Below, piece after piece: positions 17,015-24,966 of a stretch of 64,000 nucleotides of DNA (its first letter is position 1; each line of letters starts with the position of its first letter). Source of the stretch: Nocardioides terrigena (GTDB lineage: Bacteria > Actinomycetota > Actinomycetes > Propionibacteriales > Nocardioidaceae); contig NZ_PZYY01000001.1 in the NCBI RefSeq assembly GCF_003047265.1, positions 620,001 through 684,000 on the forward strand. The letters are read 5' to 3'. The position numbers were made by a program, and so were the translations under genes. The notes beneath the pieces are model-generated. The model did no database searches, had not been told where the DNA came from, and saw only the letters and a program-made list of their open reading frames with translations.

Positions 17015-18535
17015 GTGGAGGAGGACAGCAGGAGCACCGCCCAGGACGGCAGCCAGCTCGAGCCGGCCGTCGAGGCCGCGGTCGAGGCGGCGGCCCTCGA
17101 GGCCGCCGAGGCAGCCGCCGGACCGGCCGCGGAGGCCGCGGTCGAGGCGGTCGTCGAGGCGGCGGCCGTCGTGGAGGCGGAGGCGGCCGAGGAGGCCGCG
17201 GAGGCCGCCCGCGAGCTCAACCTCAGCCTCGACCTGTGCCTGCGCATCGGCGAGGTGCTGCTCTCCTCGGGTGCCGGCGCGGCGGACGTGACCGCCACGA
17301 TGCAGTCCGTCGCCCACCACCTCGGCCTGCGGCACCCCGAGATCGACGTCACCTTCACGTCGCTGTCGATGAGCTACCACCGCGACCCGGCCGAGCCCCC
17401 GGTGATCATGATCCGCAACGTCAAGCACCGCGACATCGACTACGAGGACCTGACCCAGGTCGACCACCTCGTCCACGAGATCCTCGCCGGCCGCCTCGAC
17501 CTCTACCTGGCCCGCACCCGGATGGCGACGATCATGTCCACCGGCCACCCGTGGCCGCGCTGGGCGGTCACCCTGGGCTGGGGCGCCATGTGCGCGAGCG
17601 TCGCGGTCTTCCTCGGCGGCGACTGGCTGGTCGCGCTGATCGCGGCCGCCTCCGCGGTCAGCATCGACCGGCTGCAGCTGGTGCTCTCCCGCCGCCGGCT
17701 GCCGACGTTCTACCTCCAGGTCGCCGGGGGTGCGGTCGCCACCCTGTGGGCCGTGGGCCTCGCCGCCACCCCGGTCGACACCGACCTGTCCCTGGTCGTG
17801 ACCGCCAACATCGTCATGCTCCTGGCCGGCATCGGCTTCATGGGTGCCATCCAGGACGCCCTGACCGGCTTCTACGTCACCAGCGGCGCCCGGGTCATCG
17901 AGGCGCTGCTCGCCACCGCGGGCATCATCGCGGGCGTGAGCGGCGGGTTGTCCTTCGCCGACGTCATCGGGGTCGACATCGGTCAGCTCGTGCCCGGCCG
18001 GGCGCTGGGCAACCACGTGCTGGTGGGGGTCGTCGGGGCGGCCGTCTGTGCGGCGGCGTTCGCGTTCGCGTCGTACGCCCCGCCGCGGGTGCTGCTGCCC
18101 ATCGCCGTCACCTCCGGCCTCGCGACCATGCTCTACACGGTCGTGGACGGGTCCGGCTTCGGCCGCACCTGGGCCGCGGCCGTCGGCGCCTTCACCATCG
18201 GCCTGGTGGCGTACGCCGTCGCCGATCGCTTCCGGGTGCCGCCGCTGGTCGTCGCGGTGTCGGCGATCGTGCCGCTGCTGCCCGGCCTGTCGATCTACCG
18301 CGGACTCTCGCTGCTCGCGGCCGGTGGCTCGGGGACGTCGTACGGCATCGTCGCGATGATGACCGCCGCCTCCGTCGCGGTGGCGCTCGCGGCCGGCGTC
18401 ATCCTCGGCGAGTACCTCGCCCAGCCGCTCAAGCGCGAGTCGCGCCGGCTCGAGGACCGGCTGTCGGGCCCGCGACTGGTCGGCCCCTTCCGGGCCCGGT
18501 CGCGCGGCGAGACCCGGGCCGACCGCATCACCTGA
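17015..18535 (+). CDS. Threonine/serine exporter (ThrE family) with Ala/Glu-rich N-terminus
   Basis: 506 residues. Residues about 16-66 are almost only Ala, Glu and Val in EAA/VEAA repeats, predicted to be a long helix or coiled coil. Then comes the ThrE cytosolic domain (LCLRIGEVLLSSGAGAADV; TSLSMSYHRDP) and about ten membrane segments in two blocks, as in C. glutamicum ThrE. It should export L-threonine and L-serine with the proton gradient. GTG start at 17015; the DNA of the N-terminal stretch is itself a GAGGCGGCG-like simple repeat, so its length may vary between strains. Confidence 0.85.
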   Translation: MEEDSRSTAQDGSQLEPAVEAAVEAAALEAAEAAAGPAAEAAVEAVVEAAAVVEAEAAEEAAEAARELNLSLDLCLRIGEVLLSSGAGAADVTATMQSVAHHLGLRHPEIDVTFTSLSMSYHRDPAEPPVIMIRNVKHRDIDYEDLTQVDHLVHEILAGRLDLYLARTRMATIMSTGHPWPRWAVTLGWGAMCASVAVFLGGDWLVALIAAASAVSIDRLQLVLSRRRLPTFYLQVAGGAVATLWAVGLAATPVDTDLSLVVTANIVMLLAGIGFMGAIQDALTGFYVTSGARVIEALLATAGIIAGVSGGLSFADVIGVDIGQLVPGRALGNHVLVGVVGAAVCAAAFAFASYAPPRVLLPIAVTSGLATMLYTVVDGSGFGRTWAAAVGAFTIGLVAYAVADRFRVPPLVVAVSAIVPLLPGLSIYRGLSLLAAGGSGTSYGIVAMMTAASVAVALAAGVILGEYLAQPLKRESRRLEDRLSGPRLVGPFRARSRGETRADRIT

Positions 18536-18553
18536 GGCCGCGGTCCCGCGCTT

Positions 18554-18597
18554 ACGTCATGAGGTCCGGTGGTCGGGACGACCGGGTCCCATGACGT
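18554..18597. repeat. Palindromic repeat, family B, copy 1
   Basis: ACGTCATG (18554-18561) and CATGACGT (18590-18597) close a 44-bp imperfect palindrome (about 17 of 21 positions pair). It covers the stop codon and last 13 codons of the DUF402 gene and faces the ThrE 3' end. A second copy is at 36831-36876. Confidence 0.75.
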
Positions 18598-19135
18598 CCC
18601 GCAGGACCTCGAGCCAGCGCGCGCTGCTCCCGTCGTACGGCGCGTGGCCGCCGCGGACGGCCGCCAGGACCGCCTCGCAGCTCGCCCGCGCCCCGGCGAT
18701 CACGTGGTCGGGGTAGCCGTAGGCCACCTGGTGCTCCGCGAACTCGTCCTCGTCGTCGACGATCACGGTGCCGTTGAAGCCGCGGACGACGTCGAGGTCG
18801 AGGTCGACCGCGCGCAGCGTGAGCCCGTCCCACTCGGGCGGCGTGGTCATGTCGACGTACACCTCGACACCCGACATGCCGAGCGTGGGCCACGCGTTGC
18901 CGGCCGCGCTGTGGAAGGCCGCGAGGTGCCACGCCCCGTCCGGCGGCACGAGCCCGACGTGGTCGTGCCGGCCGACGAAGACCTTGTCGGGGCGGGTGTA
19001 GACGGTGCCCGCGGCGAAGCCCAGCCACAGGCCGTGCTCGTCTTCGCCGAGCACGACCGCGTCGTACTCCCAGTGCGGCAGTCCGCCCCACTTGCTCATC
19101 TCGCAGCGGACACGGGTGCCGGGTGCGTGGGTCAT
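18557..19135 (-). CDS. DUF402 domain protein
   Basis: 192 residues. The core matches DUF402 (FomD/nucleotide phosphatase-like barrel): WHLAAFHSAAGNAW, VYVDMTTPPEW, AVDLDLDVVR and the acidic VIVDDEDEFAEHQ. Family members include nucleoside di/triphosphatases with acidic metal-binding residues, so a phosphohydrolase role is possible. The last residues (about GPGRPDHRTS) are encoded by a palindromic repeat. It is convergent with ThrE and 10 bp from the SDR gene. Confidence 0.75.
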   Translation of the reverse strand: MTHAPGTRVRCEMSKWGGLPHWEYDAVVLGEDEHGLWLGFAAGTVYTRPDKVFVGRHDHVGLVPPDGAWHLAAFHSAAGNAWPTLGMSGVEVYVDMTTPPEWDGLTLRAVDLDLDVVRGFNGTVIVDDEDEFAEHQVAYGYPDHVIAGARASCEAVLAAVRGGHAPYDGSSARWLEVLRDVMGPGRPDHRTS

Positions 19136-19145
19136 GGACCCGTTT

Positions 19146-20006
19146 CTACACGGAGCGGCGCGGACCCGTGACGCGCGGTGCGACCCGCGCCACGACGTCC
19201 TGGTATCGGGAGCCGGTGAGCTTGGCGAAGTGGTGCATCAGGTGGGCGTCGGCGCCGACGAGCACGCGCGCCTTGCCGGCGAGGGCGCCCTCGAGGATGA
19301 TCCGCGCCGCCCGGTCGGCCGGCATCTTGGCCAGCTTGGTGTCGAAGACGGCCGTGAGTCGCGCGTGGTCCTCGCCCGCTGTGGTGCGGCCGTTGCGCAC
19401 GATCCCCGTCTTGATCCCGCCGGGGTGCACGCAGGTGACGCTGACCGGGTGGCCGCTGATGAGCATCTCCTCGCGCAGCGCCTCGGTGAAGCCGCGCACG
19501 GCGTACTTGGTGGCGTTGTAGGCCGTCTGGCCGGGCATCGAGATCAGCCCGAAGAGCGACGAGATGTTGACCAGGGTGCCGTCGCCCGACGCGAGGAGGT
19601 GGGGGAGGAACTCCTTGGTGCCGTTGACGACGCCGTTGAGGTTGACCCCGACGATCCAGTCGAACTCCTCGTAGGACATGTCCGCGAAGTCGCCCGACAT
19701 CGAGACGCCGGCGTTGTTGACCAGCACGTTGACCCGGCCGAGCTGGCCGACCACGTCGGTGGCCCACTGCGCCACGGCGGCCCGGTCGGACACGTCCACG
19801 ACGTCGCTGCGGACCTCGGCGCCGACCGCCTTGACGAGGTCGACGGTGGCGGCGAGGCCGTCGAGGTCCCAGTCGGACAGGGCGAGCAGGGCGCCCTGCT
19901 CGGCGGCCTGGAGGGCCATCTCGCGGCCCATGCCGCCGCCGGCGCCGGTGATGACGACGACCTTGTCGCGGAGCGTGCCGGGGGTGCGGGTCAGGGGGTT
20001 CCTCAT
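19146..20006 (-). CDS. Short-chain dehydrogenase/reductase
   Basis: 286 residues. Classical SDR: cofactor motif TGAGGGMG (about 20-27), VNNAG near 97, catalytic Ser in LVNISSLFG and YNATK near 170. The C-terminal ~40 residues are extra and rich in His and Arg. Start ATG 20006 overlaps the stop of the upstream monooxygenase (ATGA), so the pair is one operon. It likely oxidises or reduces the alcohol/ketone handled by the monooxygenase. Confidence 0.9.
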   Translation of the reverse strand: MRNPLTRTPGTLRDKVVVITGAGGGMGREMALQAAEQGALLALSDWDLDGLAATVDLVKAVGAEVRSDVVDVSDRAAVAQWATDVVGQLGRVNVLVNNAGVSMSGDFADMSYEEFDWIVGVNLNGVVNGTKEFLPHLLASGDGTLVNISSLFGLISMPGQTAYNATKYAVRGFTEALREEMLISGHPVSVTCVHPGGIKTGIVRNGRTTAGEDHARLTAVFDTKLAKMPADRAARIILEGALAGKARVLVGADAHLMHHFAKLTGSRYQDVVARVAPRVTGPRRSV

Positions 20007-21499
20007 GAGGGGATCCTCTCGTCGGAGCGGGCGGCCTCGACGTCGTACGCGTCGACGTCGAAGCGGGAGAGCAGGGAGCGGAAGGTGTAGGTGGTGCGCG
20101 GCCACAGGGTGGTGTTGCGGCCGTGCTCGTCGAGGTACCAGCTGGAGCAGCCACCGGTCGACCACACGGTGCGCCGCATGCGGCGCTGGAGGTCGCGGTT
20201 CCAGGCGTCCTGCGCGTCGCGGCGCGGCTCGATCGCGGCGTACCGGTTGATCCCCATCGACGCGATCGCGTCGAGGACGTAGGCGATCTGGCTCTCGATC
20301 ATGAACACCATCGAGGAGTGCCCCAGCCCGGTGTTGGCGCCGACGAGCTGGAAGAGGTTGGGGAAGCCGTGGGTGGTCGTGCCCTTGTACGACGCCATCC
20401 CGGTGTCGGCCCACACCTGCGACAGCGAGCGCCCACCGCGGCCGTGGATGCGCTCGGCGATCGGCTGCTCGGTGGTGTGGAAGCCGGTCGCGACGATCAG
20501 CACGTCGACCGGTCGCTCGACACCGTCGACGGTCACGACCGCGTCGCCGGTCACCTTGGCGATCCGGTCGGTGACGAGGTCGACGTGGTCCCGGGCGAGC
20601 GCCGGGTAGTAGCTGTTGCTGATCAGGATGCGCTTGCAGCCGATCGCGTAGTCCGGGGTGACCCGGTCCCGCAGCACGGGGTCGGGGATGCCGCGGGCGA
20701 TGTTGAGCAGCGCGGCCCGCCTCGCCGGGGTCGCGAGCCGGGGCTGCCAGGTGAAGGCGGGGACGTAGGACTCGCGCGCCCAGTAGGTCGCCGTCCGGTA
20801 GACCTTCTGCACGGCCGGGACGTGGCGGAAGAGCCGCCGCTCGAGACGGGTGTAGCGGCGGTCGTTGCGCGGGATGACGTACGGCGCGGTGCGCTGGTAG
20901 ACGTCGACGTGGCCGGCCACCTTCGCGACCTCGGGGACGAGCTGGATGCTCGACGCTCCGGTGCCGATGACGGCGACCCGCTTGCCGGTGAGGTCGACGT
21001 CGTGGTCCCAGCGGGCGGAGTGGAAGAGCTCGCCCTGGAAGCCCTCGATGCCGTCGATCTCGGGCAGCCTGGGCTCGGAGAGCCCGCCGGACCCGCTGAT
21101 CAGCGTGGTCGCGGAGACCTCGCCCCGGTTGGTGCGCACCACCCAGCGCTGCGCCTGCTCGTCGTACCGCGCCTCCTCGAGCGTGGTGTCGAACGCGACG
21201 CGGTCGAGCACGCCGGACTCGCGGGCGACGCGGCGGAGGTAGGCGTGGATCTCGGGCTGGGGGGAGAAGGAGCGCGACCAGTCGGGGTTGGGTGCGAAGG
21301 AGAAGGAGTAGAGCTGGCTGGGGACGTCACAGGCGGCGCCGGGGTAGGTGTTGGCGCGCCAGGTGCCGCCGACGTCGGAGTCCTTCTCGATGACGAGGAA
21401 GTCGGTCTCGCCCGCCTCGTCGAGCTTGATGGCCATGCCGAGCCCGGCGAAGCCGGCGCCGACGACGAGGTGGGTGACCGCGGTCGGGAGGGTCTGCAT
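20003..21499 (-). CDS. Flavin-containing (Baeyer-Villiger type) monooxygenase
   Basis: 498 residues. FAD-binding GAGFAGLG (14-21), the second dinucleotide motif VIGTGASSIQL, and between them the Baeyer-Villiger fingerprint FxGxxxHxxxWD (Phe154, His160, Trp164). It should use NADPH and O2 to turn a ketone into an ester or lactone. I prefer ATG 21499 over the upstream TTG at 21508; TACGTT (21507-21512, minus strand) is 7 nt before it. Divergent from a TetR gene across a palindromic operator. Confidence 0.9.
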   Translation of the reverse strand: MQTLPTAVTHLVVGAGFAGLGMAIKLDEAGETDFLVIEKDSDVGGTWRANTYPGAACDVPSQLYSFSFAPNPDWSRSFSPQPEIHAYLRRVARESGVLDRVAFDTTLEEARYDEQAQRWVVRTNRGEVSATTLISGSGGLSEPRLPEIDGIEGFQGELFHSARWDHDVDLTGKRVAVIGTGASSIQLVPEVAKVAGHVDVYQRTAPYVIPRNDRRYTRLERRLFRHVPAVQKVYRTATYWARESYVPAFTWQPRLATPARRAALLNIARGIPDPVLRDRVTPDYAIGCKRILISNSYYPALARDHVDLVTDRIAKVTGDAVVTVDGVERPVDVLIVATGFHTTEQPIAERIHGRGGRSLSQVWADTGMASYKGTTTHGFPNLFQLVGANTGLGHSSMVFMIESQIAYVLDAIASMGINRYAAIEPRRDAQDAWNRDLQRRMRRTVWSTGGCSSWYLDEHGRNTTLWPRTTYTFRSLLSRFDVDAYDVEAARSDERIPS

Positions 21500-21506
21500 G
21501 GCGGCC

Positions 21507-21542
21507 AACGTACTGGCGCTATTGAATATGCGTCAATAAGGT
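21507..21542. promoter_or_regulatory. Divergent promoters with TATTGA-N7-TCAATA operator
   Basis: A perfect 19-bp palindrome (21520-21538) lies between two back-to-back -10-like hexamers: TACGTT on the minus strand (21512-21507) for the monooxygenase and TAAGGT on the plus strand (21537-21542) for tetR. It is strikingly AT-rich for this genome. TetR binding here would block both promoters. Confidence 0.75.
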
Positions 21543-21548
21543 GGGGTC

Positions 21549-22154
21549 ATGAGCACCTCCCGTGTGCGCCTCTCCCCGGAGGAGCGTCGCCTCCAGCTCC
21601 TCGACCTCGGGGCCCGGCTGTTTGCCACCCGACCCGTCGAGGAGATCTCGATCGACGTCCTGGCCGAGGAGGCCGGCGTCTCGCGCGGGTTGCTCTACCA
21701 CTACTTCGGCGGCAAGCAGGACTTCCGCGAGGCCGTCATCCGGCACGCGGTCGAGGACCTCGTCGAGCAGACCGCACCGCCGGCCACGGGCGATCCTCTC
21801 GAGCGGCTGGCTACGTCGGTCGGGGTCTACGTGGACTACGTGATCGCCAACCTCACCGGCTACCGCTCGCTGGTGCGGGCCGCGGCCGGGGGCAGCGAGG
21901 ACCTGCGGGCGATCTACGAGGAGGCCCGGTCGGCCCTGACCGACCGGATCTTCCGCGAGGACTCAATGGGGGACCACCTCGCCGACGATCCCGCGACCCG
22001 GCTGGTGATCCGGGGCTGGTCGGCGCTGGTCGAGGAGATGGTGCTCACCTGGGCGGCGGACCCCGCCGTCATGTCGCGGGAAGCGCTCGTCGACACGCTG
22101 GTCGGCGCGCTGCCGGCGCTCACCGGGGTGGTCTCGGGCGATCGGCGGGGCTGA
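21549..22154 (+). CDS. TetR family transcriptional regulator
   Basis: 201 residues. The N-terminal helix-turn-helix reads IDVLAEEAGVSRGLLYHYFGGKQDF (about 35-59), typical of TetR; the rest is an all-helical ligand-binding domain. It is divergent from the monooxygenase/SDR operon and very likely represses both that operon and itself through the palindrome at 21520-21538. ATG lies 6 nt after TAAGGT. The ligand is probably the ketone or alcohol substrate of the operon. Confidence 0.9.
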   Translation: MSTSRVRLSPEERRLQLLDLGARLFATRPVEEISIDVLAEEAGVSRGLLYHYFGGKQDFREAVIRHAVEDLVEQTAPPATGDPLERLATSVGVYVDYVIANLTGYRSLVRAAAGGSEDLRAIYEEARSALTDRIFREDSMGDHLADDPATRLVIRGWSALVEEMVLTWAADPAVMSREALVDTLVGALPALTGVVSGDRRG

Positions 22155-22192
22155 TCTGGTGGGATCACCGGGCGGCTCGGCGCGCCGGTAGG

Positions 22193-22609
22193 TGGCGGGG
22201 GACGACATCCGGCCCTCGTGACTGGCGGGGGACGACATGCGGTCGGGTGATCCATGTGTCGTACGCCGCCAGCTGTCGCGACGCCGGCACCCGGGTTGTC
22301 GTACGCCGCCAGTTGAAGTGCCGCCGGCACCCGGGTCGTCGTACGCCGCCAGTTGCCCAGGCGCCGTCGCCTGGGTCGGCCTCGTCGCCGCGGTGGTCGG
22401 TCGAGCGGCAACTGGCGGGGGACGACGTGCCGCTCTGGGGACTGGCGGGGGAGGACATGCGGCCCTCGGGACTGGCGGGGGACGACATCCGGGCCGGGTG
22501 ATCCATGTGTCGTACGCCGCCAGCTGTCGCGACGCCGGCACCCGGGTTGTCGTACGCCGCCAGTTGAAGCGCCGACGCCGCCACCCGGGTCGTCGTACGC
22601 CGCCAGCTG
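22193..22609. repeat. Array of CAACTGGCGG / GTCGTACGCCGCCAG repeats
   Basis: The 510-bp convergent gap 22155-22664 has no gene. It holds five copies of a GGCGGGGGACGAC-type motif (about 22193, 22221, 22410, 22441, 22471) and six of GTCGTACGCCGCCAGYTG (22258, 22298, 22338, 22509, 22549, 22592), one roughly complementary to the other, spaced by about 30-40 bp. A 75-bp block is present twice without mismatch (22244-22318 and 22495-22569). Confidence 0.9.
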
Positions 22610-22627
22610 TCGCGCCGCCGCCGTCAG

Positions 22628-22646
22628 GCCGGCCGCGACGGCCGGC
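22628..22646 (-). terminator. Hairpin downstream of the histidine kinase gene
   Basis: GCCGGCC (22628-22634) pairs with GGCCGGC (22640-22646) around a 5-nt loop, 18 bp past the kinase stop. No U-tract, as is common in high-GC actinobacteria. Confidence 0.45.
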
Positions 22647-22664
22647 GGAGGTCGGCGGGGTGGA

Positions 22665-24089
22665 TCAGCGCATCGGCAGCGCGACCGAGATCGTCGTGTC
22701 ACCCGGCCGGCTGTCCAGCTCCACCGTGCCCCCGTGGGCCCCGACGATCGCCCGGACGAGCGCGAGCCCGAGGCCGGCGCCACCCTCGCGGTGCCGGGCC
22801 GCGTCGCCGCGCACGAAGCGCTCGAAGGCGTGCTCGGCCACCTCGGGGGCGAAGCCGGGCCCGTCGTCGTGCACGGCGAAGCCGTCGGGACGGGCGGTCA
22901 CGGTGACGGTGGTGCCGGGCGGGGTGTACTTGCGGGCGTTGGTGAGCAGGTTGGTGACCACCTGGTGCAGCCGCTGCTCGTCGCCGACGAGCTCGACGGG
23001 CTCGTCGGGCAGCGCGAGCCGCCACGTGTGGTCGGGCGCGACGACCCGGGCGTCGTTGACCGCCTCCATCAGCAGCAGCGACAGGTCGACGGGCTCGCGG
23101 ACGAGGGGCCGGCCTGCGTCGAGCCGGGCGAGCAGCAGCAAGTCCTCGACCAGCCCGGTCATCCGCGCCGCCTCGCCCTCCACCTTGTCCAGGGCGGTGG
23201 CCTGCGAGTCAGGCCGGCGCCGGGCGAGCTCGGTGTAGCCCGCGATGGTCGCCAGCGGGGTCCGCAGCTCGTGGCTGGCGTCGGCGACGAACTGGCGCAC
23301 CTGCTGCTCGCTGCGGTGCCGGACCGCGAGGCTCGACTCGACGTGGTCGAGCAGGGTGTTGAGCGCGGCGCCCACCTGGCCCACCTCGTTGCGCTCGTCG
23401 GTCAGTCGCTCCGGCACCCGGTCGGAGAGGTCGATCTCGCCCTCGGAGAGCGGCTTCTCGGAGACGCGGTGGGCGGTGGAGGCGACCTCGCGCAGCGGCG
23501 CGAGCTGGCGGCGTACGACGATCGTGCCGACCACCGCGGCCGTCGCGATGCCGAGCAGGGTGAGCAGCGCCTCCCAACGCACGAGCGACTCCAGGATCTC
23601 GCCGGCGTCGCTGGCGGGCAGGCCGGCCACGGCGGTGAGACCGCGGTCCTCGGCGATGACGCGGTACTCCCCGAGACCGGGCAGGTCGACGTCGTGGGTG
23701 TCGCCGTCGGCGGGGACCGTCGCCAGCACCTCGATGACGTCCGGGTCGAGGGGCTCCTGCGCCCCGAACCCGCCGCTCCCGCTGTCGGTGAGCCACCCGG
23801 CGCCGGTGGTCCCGTCGATGACGGCGCTCACGGTGCCGACCCCCTGGCCGATGCTGCCCGGGCGGTCTTCCCCCCGACCCCGCGAGTCGTCGTCCCGCTC
23901 GTCGCGGTCGTCGTCGAAGCGCGGCGGCGGCGCGCCGTACGCCAGGTTGAGCGAGGCCCGCACGTCGGCGTCGAGACGGTCGTCGAGGTAGGAGCGCATC
24001 GCCAGCGTGGTGGCGAGCGCGATGAGCACCGACACGATCGCGACCAGGGCGACCGCGGTCAGCACCAGTCGCTGGGTGAGCGTCCTCAC
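22665..24089 (-). CDS. Sensor histidine kinase
   Basis: 474 residues. A first membrane segment (about 8-30), an extracellular sensor region of about 135 residues with an Asp/Arg-rich stretch, a second membrane segment, HAMP, then the H-box DASHELRTPL (His near 271), N-box NLLTNARKYTPPG and G-boxes DDGPGFAPE and GGAGLGLALV. It should autophosphorylate and pass phosphate to the response regulator, whose stop it overlaps (GTGA). Signal unknown. The layout resembles TcrY/PrrB-like kinases of actinobacteria. Confidence 0.93.
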   Translation of the reverse strand: MRTLTQRLVLTAVALVAIVSVLIALATTLAMRSYLDDRLDADVRASLNLAYGAPPPRFDDDRDERDDDSRGRGEDRPGSIGQGVGTVSAVIDGTTGAGWLTDSGSGGFGAQEPLDPDVIEVLATVPADGDTHDVDLPGLGEYRVIAEDRGLTAVAGLPASDAGEILESLVRWEALLTLLGIATAAVVGTIVVRRQLAPLREVASTAHRVSEKPLSEGEIDLSDRVPERLTDERNEVGQVGAALNTLLDHVESSLAVRHRSEQQVRQFVADASHELRTPLATIAGYTELARRRPDSQATALDKVEGEAARMTGLVEDLLLLARLDAGRPLVREPVDLSLLLMEAVNDARVVAPDHTWRLALPDEPVELVGDEQRLHQVVTNLLTNARKYTPPGTTVTVTARPDGFAVHDDGPGFAPEVAEHAFERFVRGDAARHREGGAGLGLALVRAIVGAHGGTVELDSRPGDTTISVALPMR

Positions 24090-24853
24090 GGTGTCGATCC
24101 CGCGGCGGATCCCGCGGCGGATCCCGCGGCCGGTGCCGGGGAGGCCGGCTTGAGGACGTAGCCCGCGCCGCGCATGGTGTGGATCATCGGCACCCGGCCG
24201 GCGTCGATCTTCTTGCGGAGGTAGGACACGTAGAGCTCGACCACGTTGGCCTGCCCGCCGAAGTCGTACTGCCACACCCGGTCGAGGATCTGCGCCTTGC
24301 TCAGCACCCGGCGCGGGTTGCGCATGAAGAAGCGCAGCAGCTCGAACTCGGTGGCCGTCAGGCCGATCTCGACCCCGCCGCGGGTCACCTCGTGGCTGTC
24401 CTCGTCGAGGGTCAGGTCGCCCACCGCCAGCACGTTGCCCACCGCCTGCTGGGCCCCCGATCGGCGCATCAGCGCGCGCAGCCGGGCGACGACCTCCTCC
24501 AGCGAGAACGGCTTGGTGACGTAGTCGTCCCCGCCCGCGGTGAGGCCGGCCACCCGGTCCTCGACGGCGTCGCGGGCGGTGAGGAAGAGCACGGGCACGT
24601 CGGGCTGCGTCGCGCGCAGCCGGCGCAGCACCTCGAGGCCGTCGAAGTCCGGCAGCATGATGTCGAGCACGACCGCGTCGGGTCGCAGGTCGGCCGCCTC
24701 GCTGACGGCGCCGCGGCCGGTGTGCGCCATCCGGACCTCCCAGCCCTCGTAGCGCAGCGCCATCGCCAGCAGCTCGGCGATGTTGACCTCGTCGTCGACG
24801 ACGAGCACGCGGACCGGGGTGCCGTCGGGCCTGGTGAACTCCATGTCGGCCAT
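24086..24853 (-). CDS. OmpR/PhoB-family response regulator
   Basis: 255 residues. Receiver domain with VLVVDDEVN, phosphoacceptor Asp in VVLDIMLPDFDG (about residue 62), LTARD and the Lys in DYVTKPF; then a winged-helix DNA-binding domain (TATEFELLRFFMRNP; VSYLRKKID; TMRGAGYVL). The last ~15 residues are AAGS repeats encoded by a 12-bp tandem repeat. ATG 24853 is chosen because upstream frame sequence does not match the receiver. The gene is translationally coupled to the kinase. Confidence 0.94.
   Translation of the reverse strand: MADMEFTRPDGTPVRVLVVDDEVNIAELLAMALRYEGWEVRMAHTGRGAVSEAADLRPDAVVLDIMLPDFDGLEVLRRLRATQPDVPVLFLTARDAVEDRVAGLTAGGDDYVTKPFSLEEVVARLRALMRRSGAQQAVGNVLAVGDLTLDEDSHEVTRGGVEIGLTATEFELLRFFMRNPRRVLSKAQILDRVWQYDFGGQANVVELYVSYLRKKIDAGRVPMIHTMRGAGYVLKPASPAPAAGSAAGSAAGSTP
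24096..24131. repeat. Tandem 12-bp repeat in the response-regulator 3' end
   Basis: GATCCCGCGGCG occurs three times in a row (24096-24107, 24108-24119, 24120-24131, the last with one change). It encodes the AAGSAAGSAAGS tail. In-frame copy-number change would alter the tail only. Confidence 0.85.
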
Positions 24854-24966
24854 CGTGCCCTCGTTTGCTGTGAGCCTGCTGTGCGTCGTCTGTGTCGCGG
24901 GAAGGTGTGTGGCGGCGGACCGGGGACCCACGGGGGAGTGGTCGCCCGGCCCGCCGCCTGTCCCGG

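Noticed and set aside
20123..22501. 792-codon plus-strand frame over the monooxygenase
   Set aside because: Shadow frame; the real genes on the minus strand have clear FAD and SDR motifs.
22193..22609. CRISPR array
   Set aside because: Repeats occur in both orientations, differ from each other, spacers are themselves repeated, and no cas gene is near.
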